DNA of 64,000 nucleotides, taken from contig NZ_CP132230.1 of NCBI RefSeq assembly GCF_030732225.1, forward strand, positions 1,855,001 through 1,919,000, written 5' to 3'. Below, in pieces: positions 1 through 12,633 of the stretch. Below the pieces are notes generated by a model, which did no database searches, was not told where the DNA came from, and saw only the letters and a list, made by a program, of their open reading frames with translations. The stretch's first letter is position 1. The number at the start of each line of letters is the position of its first letter. This DNA comes from Streptococcus iniae. GTDB lineage: Bacteria > Bacillota > Bacilli > Lactobacillales > Streptococcaceae. The translations under genes and the position numbers were made by a program.

Positions 1-1887
1 TCATACCTTCGCTTACGCTAAGCACTCCTCTTAACCTTCCAGCACCGGGCAGGCGTCACCCCCTATACATCATCTTACGATTTAGCAGAGAGCTGTGTTT
101 TTGATAAACAGTTGCTTGGGCCTATTCACTGCGGCTGTCATCGCTGACAGCACCCCTTCTCCCGAAGTTACGGGGTCATTTTGCCGAGTTCCTTAACGAG
201 AGTTCTCTCGATCACCTGAGGCTACTCGCCTCGACTACCTGTGTCGGTTTGCGGTACGGGTAGTGTATACTTAAACGCTAGAAGCTTTTCTTGGCAGTGT
301 GACATCACTAACTTCGCTACTTAATTCGCTCCCCATCACAGCTCAACGTTATAGATATAAGCATTTGACTCATATCACGCCTCACTGATTGGCCAGACTC
401 TTCCAGTCGTCTGGTTTAGTTAGCCTTCTGCGTCCCTCCATCACTATATACACTAGTACAGGAATATCAACCTGTTGGCCATCGAATACACCTTTCGGTC
501 TCTCCTTAGGTCCCGACTAACCCAGGGCGGACGAGCCTTCCCCTGGAAACCTTAGTCTTACGGTGGACAGGATTCTCACCTGTCTTTCGCTACTCATACC
601 GGCATTCTCACTTCTATACGTTCCAGCACTCCTCACGGTATACCTTCTTCACATATAGAACGCTCTCCTACCATTACCTCTTAAGGTAATCCACAGCTTC
701 GGTAAATTGTTTTAGCCCCGGTACATTTTCGGCGCAGGGTCACTCGACTAGTGAGCTATTACGCACTCTTTGAATGAATAGCTGCTTCTAAGCTAACATC
801 CTAGTTGTCTGTGCAACCCCACATCCTTTTCCACTTAACAATTATTTTGGGACCTTAGCTGGTGGTCTGGGCTGTTTCCCTTTCGACTACGGATCTTAGC
901 ACTCGCAGTCTGACTGCCGATTATATCGTCTTGGCATTCGGAGTTTATCTGAGATTGGTAATCCGGGATGGACCCCTCACCCAAACAGTGCTCTACCTCC
1001 AAGAGACTTAACATCGACGCTAGCCCTAAAGCTATTTCGGAGAGAACCAGCTATCTCCAAGTTCGTTTGGAATTTCTCCGCTACCCACAAGTCATCCAAG
1101 CACTTTTCAACGTGCCCTGGTTCGGTCCTCCAGTGCGTTTTACCGCACCTTCAACCTGCTCATGGGTAGGTCACATGGTTTCGGGTCTACAACATGATAC
1201 TATGTCGCCCTATTAAGACTCGGTTTCCCTACGGCTCCGTCTCTTCAACTTAACCTCGCATCATATCGTAACTCGCCGGTTCATTCTACAAAAGGCACGC
1301 TCTCACCCATTAACGGGCTCGAACTTGTTGTAGGCACACGGTTTCAGGTTCTATTTCACTCCCCTCCCGGGGTGCTTTTCACCTTTCCCTCACGGTACTG
1401 GTTCACTATCGGTCACTAGAGAGTATTTAGGGTTGGGAGATGGTCCTCCCAGATTCCGACGAGATTTCGCGTGTCTCGCCGTACTCAGGATACTGCTAGG
1501 GCTAATTTCAATTTTAAATACGAGGCTTTTACTCTCTTTGGCTTACCTTCCCAGGTAATTCTTCTATTAATTTTAGTCCCACGTCGCAGTCCTACAACCC
1601 CGAGGAGTAAACTCCTCGGTTTGCCCTCCTGCCGTTTCGCTCGCCGCTACTAAGGCAATCGCTTTTGCTTTCTCTTCCTGCAGCTACTTAGATGTTTCAG
1701 TTCACTGCGTCTTCCTTCTCATGACCTTAACAGTCATGGATGACATGCATTACATGCCGGGTTCCCCCATTCGGACATCTCTGGATCAGCGCTTACTTAC
1801 AGCTCCCCAAAGCATTTCGTCGTTAGTCACGTCCTTCTTCGGCTTCTAGTGCCAAGGCATCCACCGTGCGCCCTTATTAACTTAACC
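1..1887 (-). rRNA. 23S ribosomal RNA, 5' part (cut by the window edge)
   Basis: The reverse complement begins at 1887 with the conserved 23S start GGTTAAGTTAATAAGGGCGC and continues without a break to position 1. About 1.9 kb of the usual 2.9 kb is present; the 3' third and any 5S gene lie left of the window. It is the third gene of a 16S-tRNA-Ala-23S operon transcribed right to left. All open frames inside it are chance frames in rRNA. Confidence 0.98.
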
Positions 1888-2055
1888 TTATTTCCAGTCT
1901 TTCGACCTTCTTTATTTTTTTTAATATGTTCGCGTTTATCTTTTTTTCGGTTTATTTCTTGTTACTTTTTCTACAATCATTTTCATGATCGTGGAATTTG
2001 ATATAGATATTCAATTTTCAATGGACTTCACGTATTTTAGAGACTTCCTTGTCTA

Positions 2056-2128
2056 TGGAGCCTAGCGGGATCGAACCGCTGACCTCCTGCGTGCAAAGCA
2101 GGCGCTCTCCCAGCTGAGCTAAGGCCCC
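2056..2128 (-). tRNA. tRNA-Ala (anticodon TGC) in the rRNA spacer
   Basis: The minus strand reads as a 73-nt cloverleaf starting GGGGCCTTAGCTCAGC, with anticodon loop TTTGCAC (anticodon TGC), T-loop GGTTCGATCC and acceptor end GGCTCCA. The CCA end is not encoded in full. It sits between 16S and 23S, the standard position for tRNA-Ala in streptococcal rrn operons. Confidence 0.98.
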
Positions 2129-2340
2129 ACAGTTAATATGTTAACGTTTCTTATCTTGTTACTCATACTATATTATGGATCTAAATTGTATTCGAACTAA
2201 AATCTTAGTGAAAATGATAAACTTCCTTGTGTCTTTTGACACTGCGTCTCTTTCCTATTTTCATACAGATTTCTTAACGTTCTCTTTACTTTTTTAAGAC
2301 CTCTCAAAACTAAATAAGACTTCCAAACGTACTTCCTTAT

Positions 2341-3893
<1,553 letters not shown>

Positions 3894-4048
3894 AAAGTTT
3901 GAGTTCTTTACTCATTGTTTCTGTCGCTGACAGATTTATTTCGTTGTTTCTTTATTGACAGGTAATATGCGTTAACATATCACCCTGCACGTTTGGTTTT
4001 TTGTCTTATTCAGTTCTCAAAGGTCTTTGTATCTCTTACGAGACAACT

Positions 4049-4082
4049 ATTATATTCTATCAGCTATGACTTTTTGTGTCAA
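4049..4082 (-). promoter_or_regulatory. rrn operon promoter
   Basis: On the minus strand a consensus -35 TTGACA (4077..4082) is followed after 17 bases by TAGAAT (4054..4059). A perfect TATAAT overlaps it at 4049..4054. The 16S gene starts about 160 bases downstream, as expected for a strong rRNA promoter with a processed leader. Confidence 0.8.
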
Positions 4083-4182
4083 CACTTTTTGTAAACTTTT
4101 TTTAAATTATTTTTTTCAAGTAATTTCTCAAAGTAAGTTCCGTCTGCCCTCCAAAACCGGAAGTTAGTGTGAAAAGGATTTT

Positions 4183-5470
4183 TATGGTGGAATTAAGTCT
4201 GAGACGTTTGGATTAGAAATGAGTTTATCCATCATGACAAAACACAAACACCTAACTCTCTCAGACCGTAATGACATCCAATCTGGTTTGGATAGAGGAG
4301 AAACCTTTAAAGCCATCGGGCTTAATCTACTGAAACACCCTACTACTATCGCAAAAGAAGTCAAACGAAATAAGCAACTAAGAGAATCAACCAAAGACTG
4401 CCTAGACTGTCCGCTACTAAGAAAAGCTCCCTATGTTTGTAATGGGTGTCCAAAGAGGAGGATCAACTGTGGTTACAAGAAGACCTTCTATCTTGCTAAG
4501 CAAGCTCAAAGGAACTACGAAAAACTTTTAGTTGAATCTAGAGAAGGAATCCCTTTGAACAAAGAGACCTTCTGGAAAATAGATAGAGTCCTTTCTAATG
4601 GGGGTCAAGAAGGGCCAACGTATCTATCATATCCTCAAAACCAACGATCTAGAAGTGAGTTCTTCAACCGTTTATCGACACATCAAGAAAGGCTACCTAT
4701 CCATCACACCAATCGACCTACCTAGAGCTGTGAAGTTCAAAAAAAGGCGAAAGAGCACACTCCCTCCTATTCCAAAAGCGATTAAAGAAGGGCGACGGTA
4801 CGAGGATTTTATAGAACACATGAACCAATCAGAGCTGAACTCCTGGCTTGAAATGGACACGGTTATTGGACGGATTGGTGGAAAGGTCCTTCTCACCTTC
4901 AATGTCGCCTTCTGTAACTTCATCTTTGCCAAACTGATGGATTCTAAGACAGCTATCGAAACTGCTAAACACATACAGGTCATTAAGAGGACACTCTATG
5001 ATAACAAGAGAGACTTCTTCAAACTCTTTCCTGTTATCCTAACGGATAATGGTGGGGAATTCGCTAGAGTGGATGATATTGAGATAGATGTTTGTGGACA
5101 GTCTCAACTCTTCTTTTGTGACCCTAATCGGTCTGACCAGAAAGCAAGAATCGAGAAGAATCATACCCTCGTGAGAGACATACTGCCTAAGGGGACTTCC
5201 TTCGACAACTTGACTCAAGAGGACATTAATCTGGCACTATCTCATATCAACAGCGTTAAGAGACAGGCTCTAAATGGTAAAACGGCTTATGAGCTATTCT
5301 CTTTTACTTACGGAAAAGACATCGCAAGTATACTCGGTATTGAGGAAATTACTGCGGAAGACGTCTGCCAATCTCCCAAACTATTAAAAGACAAAATCTA
5401 ATAAAAGACAAAATCTAACCTAATCAACTAACTGATACAACCTAAACGTCTCACACTAACTTCAACCATA
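4183..5470 (+). mobile_element. IS30-family insertion sequence with frameshifted transposase
   Basis: Imperfect terminal inverted repeats of about 28 bases lie at 4183..4210 (TATGGTGGAATTAAGTCTGA and on) and 5441..5470. They share TATGGT, AGT and TGAGACGTTT. They frame a single transposase gene that needs a frameshift to be read whole. The element lies between the rrn promoter and the end of the opp operon. I see no clear target duplication, because the flanks are themselves IS-end-like. Confidence 0.7.
4219..5401 (+). pseudogene. IS30-family transposase, split by a frameshift
   Basis: Two overlapping frames, 4219..4725 and 4598..5401, together make one IS30-type DDE transposase of about 393 residues. 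The first part has the N-terminal HTH (LTLSDRNDIQSGLDRG) and a cysteine-rich stretch (CLDCP, CNGC). The second has the integrase core: D in LEMDTVIG, D in LTDNGGEF and E in KARIEKNH. The change of frame falls at a run of five G (4600..4604). Removing one G gives the continuous reading SNGVKKGQRIY. This is most likely an inactivating +1 insertion. Programmed +1 slippage or a sequencing error in the homopolymer cannot be excluded. Confidence 0.8.
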
Positions 5471-5833
5471 GCGGAACTTAATCTGAAACGCTTTCAGATG
5501 AGGAGGTTTTCTTGTACCCTTTTTTTGCGATTTTTAACTCTGAAAACCTATGAAATCAAGTATTATAAAAACCAACGGAACTTAGTCTGAGACGGATTTT
5601 CGTTGGTTTTTATCAGACTAAATTCCATTTCTACTAGAGGTGGAACTTACTTTGAGAATTTAGCATTATTTTTTTCATAGCTATCAAAAATGAGATGCAA
5701 CAATAACATATAGTCATCTGAACAAGACAAAATGGCTAAACTAAAGTAAGTATAGAATAGGAAGAACATGTTCAATAATCCTTCTAGCGCTAAATACTTC
5801 TATTCCTACACTCCTAGGTAGAAAATGAGCAAA

Positions 5834-5857
5834 AAAAGAAGGAAAATCCCTTCTTTT
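5834..5857 (-). terminator. Terminator of the opp operon
   Basis: On the minus strand AAAAGAAGG(5849..5857) pairs with CCTTCTTTT (5834..5842) around a short loop and runs on into more T residues. The hairpin begins right at the oppF stop codon, so it closes the operon. Confidence 0.8.
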
Positions 5858-6779
5858 ATAAGTCTCTTTTGTATTCTTCTACTTCAGTTTTATTTGCCCA
5901 AACAAAGTGCCCTGGTTTGATTTCAACCATTTCAGGTTCATCGACGGAATAATCGTGTTGATCAACACTGTAAACCACTAATTTCTTTTGTCTTTCCAAA
6001 ATTGGATCTGGAATTGGGACCGCAGATAGGAGTGATTTGGTGTATGGATGGATTGGATTAATGAAAAGTTCTTCTGTTTCAGCAACCTCAACAATAACCC
6101 CTTTATGGATAACAGCAATCCGATCCGAGATGAAACGAACAACTGATAAATCATGAGCAATAAAAAGATAGGTCAAGTTCTTCTCTTTTTGCATTTTTTT
6201 AAGCAAATTTAAAACTTGAGCTCGTACAGAAACATCCAATGCAGAAATTGGCTCATCAGCAATAATAAATTCTGGATCCATGACCAAAGCCCGTGCAATT
6301 CCAATACGTTGACGTTGACCTCCAGAAAATTCATGGGGATAACGTGTCAAATGTTCTGCCAGTAATCCCACTTCTGTCATCATATTTTTAATCTTTTCTT
6401 GACGCTCTGCTTCATTTTTGAAGAGATTAAAGTTATAAAGACCTTCAGAAATAATATAGTCAACCGTAGCACGTTCATTCAAACTTGCTGCTGGATCTTG
6501 GAAAATCATTTGAATTTTTCGAATTAATTCATTAGCTTCTGATTTGCTTTTTTTACCATTAATAACCTTGCCATCATAGACAATTTCACCAGAACTAGTA
6601 TCATTTAAGCCAATGATAGCACGTCCAATGGTGGTTTTTCCACTTCCTGATTCTCCAACAAGAGAGAACGTTTCTCCTTTATTAATAAAGAAGTTTGCAT
6701 TTTTAACAGCAACAAATTTTTTCTTTCCTTCACCGAAGGAAATTTCTAAGTCTTTGACTTCAACTAATTTCTCAGACAT
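5856..6779 (-). CDS. oppF: Oligopeptide ABC transporter ATP-binding protein OppF
   Basis: This is one of two ATPases that drive oligopeptide import by the OppABCDF permease at the cytoplasmic membrane. Visible motifs are Walker A (GESGSGKTT), signature FSGGQRQR, Walker B ([11 protein letters not shown]) and the switch His (IAHD). The C-terminal oligopeptide/dipeptide transporter extension ([12 protein letters not shown]) is also present. The frame is open upstream, but I start at 6779 (MSEKLVEV, 307 aa). That start has a proper ribosome binding site (GGAAGG) and overlaps the oppD end by 8 bases, a sign of translational coupling. It is the last gene of the operon and a terminator follows at once. 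Confidence 0.95.
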   Translation of the reverse strand: MSEKLVEVKDLEISFGEGKKKFVAVKNANFFINKGETFSLVGESGSGKTTIGRAIIGLNDTSSGEIVYDGKVINGKKSKSEANELIRKIQMIFQDPAASLNERATVDYIISEGLYNFNLFKNEAERQEKIKNMMTEVGLLAEHLTRYPHEFSGGQRQRIGIARALVMDPEFIIADEPISALDVSVRAQVLNLLKKMQKEKNLTYLFIAHDLSVVRFISDRIAVIHKGVIVEVAETEELFINPIHPYTKSLLSAVPIPDPILERQKKLVVYSVDQHDYSVDEPEMVEIKPGHFVWANKTEVEEYKRDL

Positions 6780-7839
6780 TTCCTTCCTCCCGATAGATTT
6801 GTTTACTTGAAATTTTGTCATGAAGATTTCGAATGACTTCTGGCTTTTGCACTTTTGGTGCATCTGGATGAAGCAACCATGTCTTTGCCCAATGTGTCCC
6901 ATTAATTTCAAACCTTGGAACATTCTCTTCAAAATCAATTGTCATTGCATACTGAGATCTTGGAGCAAATGCATCGCCAACAATCGGTTTATACAATGAT
7001 GGTGGTGTTCCTGGAATGGAGAATAAGACACCTTTTTCATCGGCTAATTGTGGCAAACTTGAAAGCAAACTCCAAGTATATGGATGTCTTGGATCATAAA
7101 AGATATCTTCAACAGTTCCATACTCAACAATTTCACCAGCATACATAACTGCAACATTGGTTGCAATACTTGCTACTACGCCTAAATCATGGGTAATAAA
7201 AATAATGGTGAATTGATATTCTTTTTGGAGCGTTTTTAGCAGATCAATAATTTGCGCCTGAATAGTTACATCTAGAGCAGTTGTTGGCTCATCACAAATA
7301 AGGATGTCTGGGCGACAAGCTAGAGCAATTGCAATAACAATACGTTGGCGCATACCACCCGAATACTGAAATGGGTATTCATCAAAACGTTTTTCTGCTT
7401 CTGGAATCCCAACTTTATTCATGTAATCAATGGCCAATTTTTTAGCTTCTGATTTTGTTTTCTTTTGATGTTTGACAATAACTTCTGTAATTTGTCTTCC
7501 GATAGTTTGGATTGGATCCAAACTTGTCATTGGATCTTGGAATATGGTTGCAATTTTAGCACCACGGATTCCTTCCCAATCTTTGTGATTTTTTAATTCA
7601 GTTAATTCTTTACCGCGGTAATTAATTGAACCCTTGGCAACACGACCGTTAGATTCTAACATCCCCGTAAATGTTTTGGTCAACACTGATTTTCCACTAC
7701 CAGATTCTCCAACAACCGCAAGGACTTCACCTTCATATAAATCAACGGAAATATCACGAATCGCTGTCAAAATACGGTCACGAACGTCAAATTCAACGAC
7801 AACATTTTTAGCACTTAAAATAATTTCTTTGTTTTCCAT
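6772..7839 (-). CDS. oppD: Oligopeptide ABC transporter ATP-binding protein OppD
   Basis: This 355-aa protein is the partner ATPase of OppF; the pair forms the nucleotide-binding heterodimer. Walker A is at about residues 44-51 (GESGSGKS), the signature is YSGGMRQR and Walker B is [11 protein letters not shown], followed by ITHD. The C-terminal part has the family segment [12 protein letters not shown] and PGTPPSL, typical of OppD/DppD. The start MENKEI lies 8 bases after the oppC stop. The gene overlaps oppF by 8 bases. Confidence 0.95.
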   Translation of the reverse strand: MENKEIILSAKNVVVEFDVRDRILTAIRDISVDLYEGEVLAVVGESGSGKSVLTKTFTGMLESNGRVAKGSINYRGKELTELKNHKDWEGIRGAKIATIFQDPMTSLDPIQTIGRQITEVIVKHQKKTKSEAKKLAIDYMNKVGIPEAEKRFDEYPFQYSGGMRQRIVIAIALACRPDILICDEPTTALDVTIQAQIIDLLKTLQKEYQFTIIFITHDLGVVASIATNVAVMYAGEIVEYGTVEDIFYDPRHPYTWSLLSSLPQLADEKGVLFSIPGTPPSLYKPIVGDAFAPRSQYAMTIDFEENVPRFEINGTHWAKTWLLHPDAPKVQKPEVIRNLHDKISSKQIYREEGNV

Positions 7840-7847
7840 GATTACTC

Positions 7848-8774
7848 CTATCTATGTGTTCTTGGGTCACTAGCATCTGCCAAATTTTGGCCCACAATAT
7901 AGAGTGGAAGAGATACTAAGATAAGAGTGGTTAATGGAATCCAGAAAAGATAGGCATTTGTTGTTAAATTAGAGGAATAGTTTGAAATTAAACGACCTAA
8001 ACTTGGCTCTGATAGCGGTAAGCCTAATCCAAAGAAGGATAGAAACGCTTCTGAAGAAATATAGGCTGGAAGTAACAAGGAAACCATTGACACAATAACT
8101 GAAACCAATTGTGGTAAAAGGTTTTTTGTTACAATTTTATGTGTTGGCGTTCCCAGTGTTTGACTAGCTAAATTATATTCCAAATCACGGTAACGTAACA
8201 CTTGGACACGAACCGCGTAAGCAATACCAATCCATCCTGTAATACAAAAAGCAAAAATCAAGTTCCAGAAACCTGCACCAATGGAGTAAGTCAAAACAAT
8301 GATAATCAGCATTTGTGGCAGATTGGAAATGACATTGTAAACTTCAATCATTACTTTATCAACAGCTTTAGAAACACCCCAAAGTCCTCCAATGATTACA
8401 CCCAAAATCATGTTAATCATTGTTGCAATGACAGAAATTAAGATTGAGTTTCTAGCACCATACCAAACCCCATCAAAAAGCGACTGCCCGTTTTTATCTG
8501 TACCAAACCAATATTCCCCATTTGGAGAAATGTAGCGCTTGGTAAAATCATTGATATTGCTAACATCACCAAAATCATAGTTGGCAAACATTGGGTAAAT
8601 AAAGCTCATTAAAATAATAGTAATCAAAATAAGCAACATTACTATAGTAGATTTCCGCGCAAAAAATTGTCTAAAAACAGATTTCCAGTAGGAGTAAGCA
8701 GGGGCATCAATAACTTCTGATGCATAAGAATCCAGTTCAACAAATTCGAACTTACTTTTGTCTATTGTCGCCAT
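7848..8774 (-). CDS. oppC: Oligopeptide ABC transporter permease OppC
   Basis: This 308-aa inner subunit of the peptide channel has an N-terminal membrane segment after a hydrophilic head of about 40 residues. Five more hydrophobic segments follow. The EAA loop ([20 protein letters not shown]) contacts the ATPases. The start codon shares its A with the last base of the oppB stop (TAATG), so the two permeases are translationally coupled and likely made in equal amounts. Confidence 0.95.
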   Translation of the reverse strand: MATIDKSKFEFVELDSYASEVIDAPAYSYWKSVFRQFFARKSTIVMLLILITIILMSFIYPMFANYDFGDVSNINDFTKRYISPNGEYWFGTDKNGQSLFDGVWYGARNSILISVIATMINMILGVIIGGLWGVSKAVDKVMIEVYNVISNLPQMLIIIVLTYSIGAGFWNLIFAFCITGWIGIAYAVRVQVLRYRDLEYNLASQTLGTPTHKIVTKNLLPQLVSVIVSMVSLLLPAYISSEAFLSFFGLGLPLSEPSLGRLISNYSSNLTTNAYLFWIPLTTLILVSLPLYIVGQNLADASDPRTHR

Positions 8775-10273
8775 TACTTCCCTCCTTTACTTGATAATTT
8801 AATACGTGGGTCCAAAATAGTCATAAGCAAATCGCCAACCAACAATGCAATAATTGAAAGCACGGCAAAAATGAAGACTAATCCAACGACCATTGAGTTA
8901 TTGGCTACTTTAATCGCATCAATAAGCATTTTCCCCATACCTGGGAAAGCAAATACTGTTTCTGTTAAGGTTGCACCAGCAATAGTTGAGACAATTGCTT
9001 GTGGGATACCATTAACAATTGGCACCATTGCTTGTTTGAACAAGTGGTGTTTTGAAATTTCAGCCTCTGTAAGTCCTTTAGCACGCGCAAAACGAACAAA
9101 ATCACTACCTTGCAAGTCAACCAAATAACGACGGAACCACACAACCGTTCCAGGTGTCCCTAAAATACCTAGAATCAATGCCGGTAATACATAAGACCTT
9201 GGATCTCCTGCACCTAGCAATGGGAAGGTATCAGGCAATCCTACACTAGAACCTATAAAACGAACAATATAGACAAGTGCAATACTTGGTAAAGCTAACA
9301 TAAACGTTGTTGTTGCTGTAGAAAAACGATCAAATAAACCATCTTTATAATAAGACATCAACATTCCAATTGGTAATCCAAATAAATATGACAGTAATAC
9401 ACCTGCTATACCAATCTTAAAGGAATTAGAAATCATTGATGGCTCCGCATGGTTATTGCGTGTTGCTGAGTAAGCATCGTCTTTACCAAAGTTTGCGCGG
9501 TCACGAGCATCCATTAATCTTGGAGATTTATAAGTTCTTGAGTAAATGTCAATTGGTGAGGATTTTGTTACACCTGTTGGGAATTTAACCTCTTTAGACA
9601 GGCTACGCCCTTGCCCTTGCGTGATGACCTGAATAACAGGAATATTAGCATAAGTTGGGTATGATGTTCCTAAATCAAATTTAACTATATTTTGATGAAC
9701 AAATGGGAACTGGCCATTGAAATAAATCAGATATTTGTGCTTTGTTCCCGAACCTACTAAAGCAGGTCCTACAGCTGGATCCATTTCTGGACGTACGTAA
9801 CGTTCTAAGTTTGGATTTTTAGAATCCTTAATCTTCCAAGGATGATCGATAACAACTAAGCGAGTAAAGAAATTCCAAACACGTTCATAAATTGGAATTT
9901 GACGCGTTGCGTAGAAACGCTTGCTTTCTTTAAACTGCTTCAACTGCCAACCACGTCCTAAGGATGCAATGTATTTTTTATAAATAGTTTCATTCTTTTT
10001 AGTTGGCTCAACAGTTACACTGCTATCTATTTTTTCAGCTTTGATTTCAAGTTCTTTACTATTATAGTAAGAAATATAACCCATACGCTCAAAAACTGAA
10101 TTGCGATAATTATCTTTTTTATCTGGTGTGGTCACCATTTTGTTATAGTTCGGGTCTTGCCTGAAAATCAGATTAGATGGTACTAAGGTAAAAACAATAA
10201 CATAAGTCAATGTCGTTACCAATAAAATTGATATCAAAGACCTAAACAGGCGTTCAACAATGTACTTTTTCAT
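8774..10273 (-). CDS. oppB: Oligopeptide ABC transporter permease OppB
   Basis: This is the larger channel subunit, 499 aa from the chosen start. It has one N-terminal membrane helix, then an unusually large extracytoplasmic insert (about residues 40-265). The C-terminal permease core carries an EAA loop ([20 protein letters not shown]). The long insert is characteristic of streptococcal OppB; the dpp counterpart in this window is only 304 aa. The frame allows a start at 10285, but 10273 (MKKYIVERL) is preceded by GAGG at good distance. A hairpin separates the gene from oppA. Confidence 0.93.
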   Translation of the reverse strand: MKKYIVERLFRSLISILLVTTLTYVIVFTLVPSNLIFRQDPNYNKMVTTPDKKDNYRNSVFERMGYISYYNSKELEIKAEKIDSSVTVEPTKKNETIYKKYIASLGRGWQLKQFKESKRFYATRQIPIYERVWNFFTRLVVIDHPWKIKDSKNPNLERYVRPEMDPAVGPALVGSGTKHKYLIYFNGQFPFVHQNIVKFDLGTSYPTYANIPVIQVITQGQGRSLSKEVKFPTGVTKSSPIDIYSRTYKSPRLMDARDRANFGKDDAYSATRNNHAEPSMISNSFKIGIAGVLLSYLFGLPIGMLMSYYKDGLFDRFSTATTTFMLALPSIALVYIVRFIGSSVGLPDTFPLLGAGDPRSYVLPALILGILGTPGTVVWFRRYLVDLQGSDFVRFARAKGLTEAEISKHHLFKQAMVPIVNGIPQAIVSTIAGATLTETVFAFPGMGKMLIDAIKVANNSMVVGLVFIFAVLSIIALLVGDLLMTILDPRIKLSSKGGK

Positions 10274-10297
10274 TCCATTCCTCATAAGTTCAAAAGA

Positions 10298-10320
10298 ACT
10301 TTCTCACTTTACGAGAAAGT
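10298..10320 (-). terminator. Intercistronic hairpin between oppA and oppB
   Basis: ACTTTCTC (10298..10305) and GAGAAAGT (10313..10320) form a perfect 8-bp stem with a 7-base loop in the 64-base gap. On the minus strand it is followed by TTCTTTTGA, too poor in T for a full terminator. It probably acts as a partial terminator or 3' stabiliser so that the binding protein is made in excess over the permease. The dpp operon has an equivalent. Confidence 0.65.
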
Positions 10321-10337
10321 CCTTAATGAACTAGCTT

Positions 10338-12317
10338 TTATTTTTCAATATGCTTTTCAAGGGAATCCGCATATTTTTTATTTGATTTTTCTTTTTCTTT
10401 TTTCCATTTGTCTAAAGCTTTAGCATATTGTTTGGCAGTAACAGGTTTATCCTGTAATTTAATATATTTGTAATAAAGATTATTAGATTTATTTCCTGCC
10501 CAACCAAAGGCTCCACTAAATGGAACAAGTTTTGAAACCGTTGGAGTTCCACCTAGACTGATTGTTGGAATATAAACTGCTGAATCTGTAAGTGCTGCTT
10601 GCGCTTTTGCATAAGCTTCGTAACGTTTTGTTTGATCATCAGTGATTTTACCTGCATCAGTAACTAACTGTGTAAACTCATCTAAACCTGCCGCTGTAAC
10701 AACATCTGAATTTTTCAATGGTTCAATACCAATAAACTTGGTTTGCGCATTTTCAAGATTTGGATTAAAGATGTCAAGATATGATGAGGGATCAGTAAAG
10801 TCCGGACTCCAACCAGATGCTGTTGACATGTCCCAATCCTGTTGAGCTGGTGTTTCAGCTAAATATGAAATGTTATTGTAAGTATCTGTTGGAACTTCAA
10901 GAATATCAATAACAACATTTTCTTTACCTAATGTTGCTTCAATAGATTGTTTCATTGATTGGGCTTGTTGCATCAAGACTGTTGCTGTTTGGTCTTGTGG
11001 GAAGTCGATGTGAATTGGGAATTGAACACCTTGAGCTTCCAATTCAGTTTTTGCTTTTGCTATTTGCGCTTTTGCTTTTTCTGGGTTATAAAGGCCATCT
11101 TGGGCATCTGCTAAATTAATGCCTTTCCATTGCTCCCCATAAGCCGATAAATCCTTTTCAACGGTCTTCCCAAAATCTTCACCATTAATTTGAACAAAAG
11201 TAGGCGGTATCAAAACATTTCTCAATGATTTGTTAGCAGCATCTTGCCCAGCAGATTGTGCTTGGTAAGACATTCTATCAAAACCAAAGGTTAAAGCTTG
11301 ACGGAAATCTTTGTTTAGGATGGCTTTTTTAGTATCATCTTTTTGTTTATCGTCAGTTTTCTTTGTATGTTTGTAGGCTGTACGGTTTAAATTAAACGTT
11401 GCATAATAGGTCGTTGAATTTTGTTGACCATAAGTAATGCTTTCACCATATTTTTTCTTAGCAGTCTTGTAAGATGGCGTTGTTGGGAACAACCGTGCGA
11501 CTGAATAAGCACCATCGTCAAAGTTTCTAAAGAGTGATTCTTGGTCTTGACCATCGTAGTAAGTTAATTGAACAGCGTCAACGTTAACATTTTTCTTGTC
11601 CCAATAATGATCATTTTTAACAAATTCAATTGATGATTTACTTGTTAGAGCAGTGATGATAAATGGTCCATTGTAAAGGATTGAACCTGCATCTGATGCT
11701 TTACCAAAGTTTTTACCTTGTGATTTCAAGAACTCTGCATTTACAGGTGCCAAAACGCCGTAGGTCAACTTAGAATTCCAATAAGATTCGGGTTGGTTTA
11801 AAGTGTATTGAATGGTATGCTTATCAACAGCCTTAACACCTACTTGTGAGAAGTCTTTGTTCTTACCACTGACATAGTCGGATAAGCCTTTGATTGAATC
11901 TTGGATGAGGTAAAGGGCGTCTGAGTTTTTATCTGCCGCATGTTTGATTCCAGCCACAAAGTCCTTTGCAGTAACATTTGCATATTCTTCGCCATCAGCT
12001 GTATACCATTTGACATCATCACGCAGTTTATAAGTATAAGTCAGACCATCTTTTGAAACTGTCCAATCTTTAGCAAGTGAAGGAATAACATTTCCAAAAC
12101 GATCATACTCCATCAAGCCATCAATCCCTTGTTGGGTGATTTCAGTTGTTGATGAACGACCAGATACTAAGTAATCCAACGTATCTGGGTCACTTGTATA
12201 AACATAACTATAAGTAGATCCTTTGCTCGCTTTACTTGAGTTGTTTCCGCAAGCCGCTAAGGCAGAGACCGATAAAATAGTGACACCTGCCACCGCAAGC
12301 CATTTCCCTTTTTTCAT
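10338..12317 (-). CDS. oppA: Oligopeptide-binding lipoprotein OppA
   Basis: This 659-aa lipoprotein captures extracellular peptides and passes them to OppBCDF. The signal peptide ends in lipobox LAAC with Cys23. The mature part shows the family-5 solute-binding fold, including PDTLDYLVSGRSST near the N terminus and the lysine-rich C-terminal tail typical of streptococcal OppA. The length matches S. pyogenes OppA. It is the first gene of the operon. A TATAAT box and a CodY-like site lie upstream, and a hairpin follows the stop. In related species this system also imports signalling peptides; that role here is inference. Confidence 0.96.
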   Translation of the reverse strand: MKKGKWLAVAGVTILSVSALAACGNNSSKASKGSTYSYVYTSDPDTLDYLVSGRSSTTEITQQGIDGLMEYDRFGNVIPSLAKDWTVSKDGLTYTYKLRDDVKWYTADGEEYANVTAKDFVAGIKHAADKNSDALYLIQDSIKGLSDYVSGKNKDFSQVGVKAVDKHTIQYTLNQPESYWNSKLTYGVLAPVNAEFLKSQGKNFGKASDAGSILYNGPFIITALTSKSSIEFVKNDHYWDKKNVNVDAVQLTYYDGQDQESLFRNFDDGAYSVARLFPTTPSYKTAKKKYGESITYGQQNSTTYYATFNLNRTAYKHTKKTDDKQKDDTKKAILNKDFRQALTFGFDRMSYQAQSAGQDAANKSLRNVLIPPTFVQINGEDFGKTVEKDLSAYGEQWKGINLADAQDGLYNPEKAKAQIAKAKTELEAQGVQFPIHIDFPQDQTATVLMQQAQSMKQSIEATLGKENVVIDILEVPTDTYNNISYLAETPAQQDWDMSTASGWSPDFTDPSSYLDIFNPNLENAQTKFIGIEPLKNSDVVTAAGLDEFTQLVTDAGKITDDQTKRYEAYAKAQAALTDSAVYIPTISLGGTPTVSKLVPFSGAFGWAGNKSNNLYYKYIKLQDKPVTAKQYAKALDKWKKEKEKSNKKYADSLEKHIEK

Positions 12318-12633
12318 AAGATTCCGCTCCTCAAATTTATTTAATAAACACCATACAAGAAGTGCTAATTAAAAGTATTATATCATAATTTTATTTTAAA
12401 AAGAATATGTAATCAGCAATTATCTGAATATTTTATATCTATTTTGAGTTTTTCTGACCCCATCTAAAAGAAAGCGTTTTATCAATTGATTTAATAACAT
12501 TTTATGTCAATTTAATAAAATAACCTTCATCTAATGATAGCGTTTTACAAATCTTTTATTCATAGATTTAAACTGCTCTATCAACCCATAGTATGGTATA
12601 ATTAGAAATAGAATTCTCAGAAAGTTAGGACTT
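12318..12633. promoter_or_regulatory. Divergent control region between oppA and the dac genes
   Basis: For oppA (minus) a TATAAT lies at 12377..12382 with a poor -35. A palindrome matching 13 of 15 positions of the CodY consensus AATTTTCWGAAAATT is at 12418..12432. For the carboxypeptidase gene (plus) an extended -10, TGGTATAAT, is at 12594..12602. Two AGCGTTTTA repeats (12472 and 12539 region) resemble half cre sites but are weak. Nothing else is recognisable in the AT-rich remainder. Confidence 0.55.

Larger units (their letters stand above)
4125..5658. repeat. Cluster of degenerate IS30-type end sequences around an IS
   Basis: The motif GGAACTTAxTcTGAgA recurs in both orientations: minus 4125..4141; plus 4159..4172; plus 4189..4206 (left IS end); minus 5451..5466 (right IS end); plus 5473..5490; plus 5577..5594; minus 5612..5625; plus 5642..5658. 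The outermost copies (4125..4141 and 5642..5658) are a perfect 17-bp inverted pair. A 13-bp perfect hairpin (5565..5577 with 5601..5613, ATAAAAACCAACG) encloses one copy. IS30 elements are known to target their own ends, so these may be relics of earlier insertions. That history is inference. Confidence 0.6.

Noticed and set aside
6780..6938. 53-residue N-terminal extension of OppF
   Set aside because: It overlaps oppD in another frame and lacks homology and a ribosome binding site; the family start is at 6779.
12472..12548. Two cre-like sites before the carboxypeptidase genes
   Set aside because: AGCGTTTTA repeats match only about 11-12 of 14 positions and lack the right half of the site.
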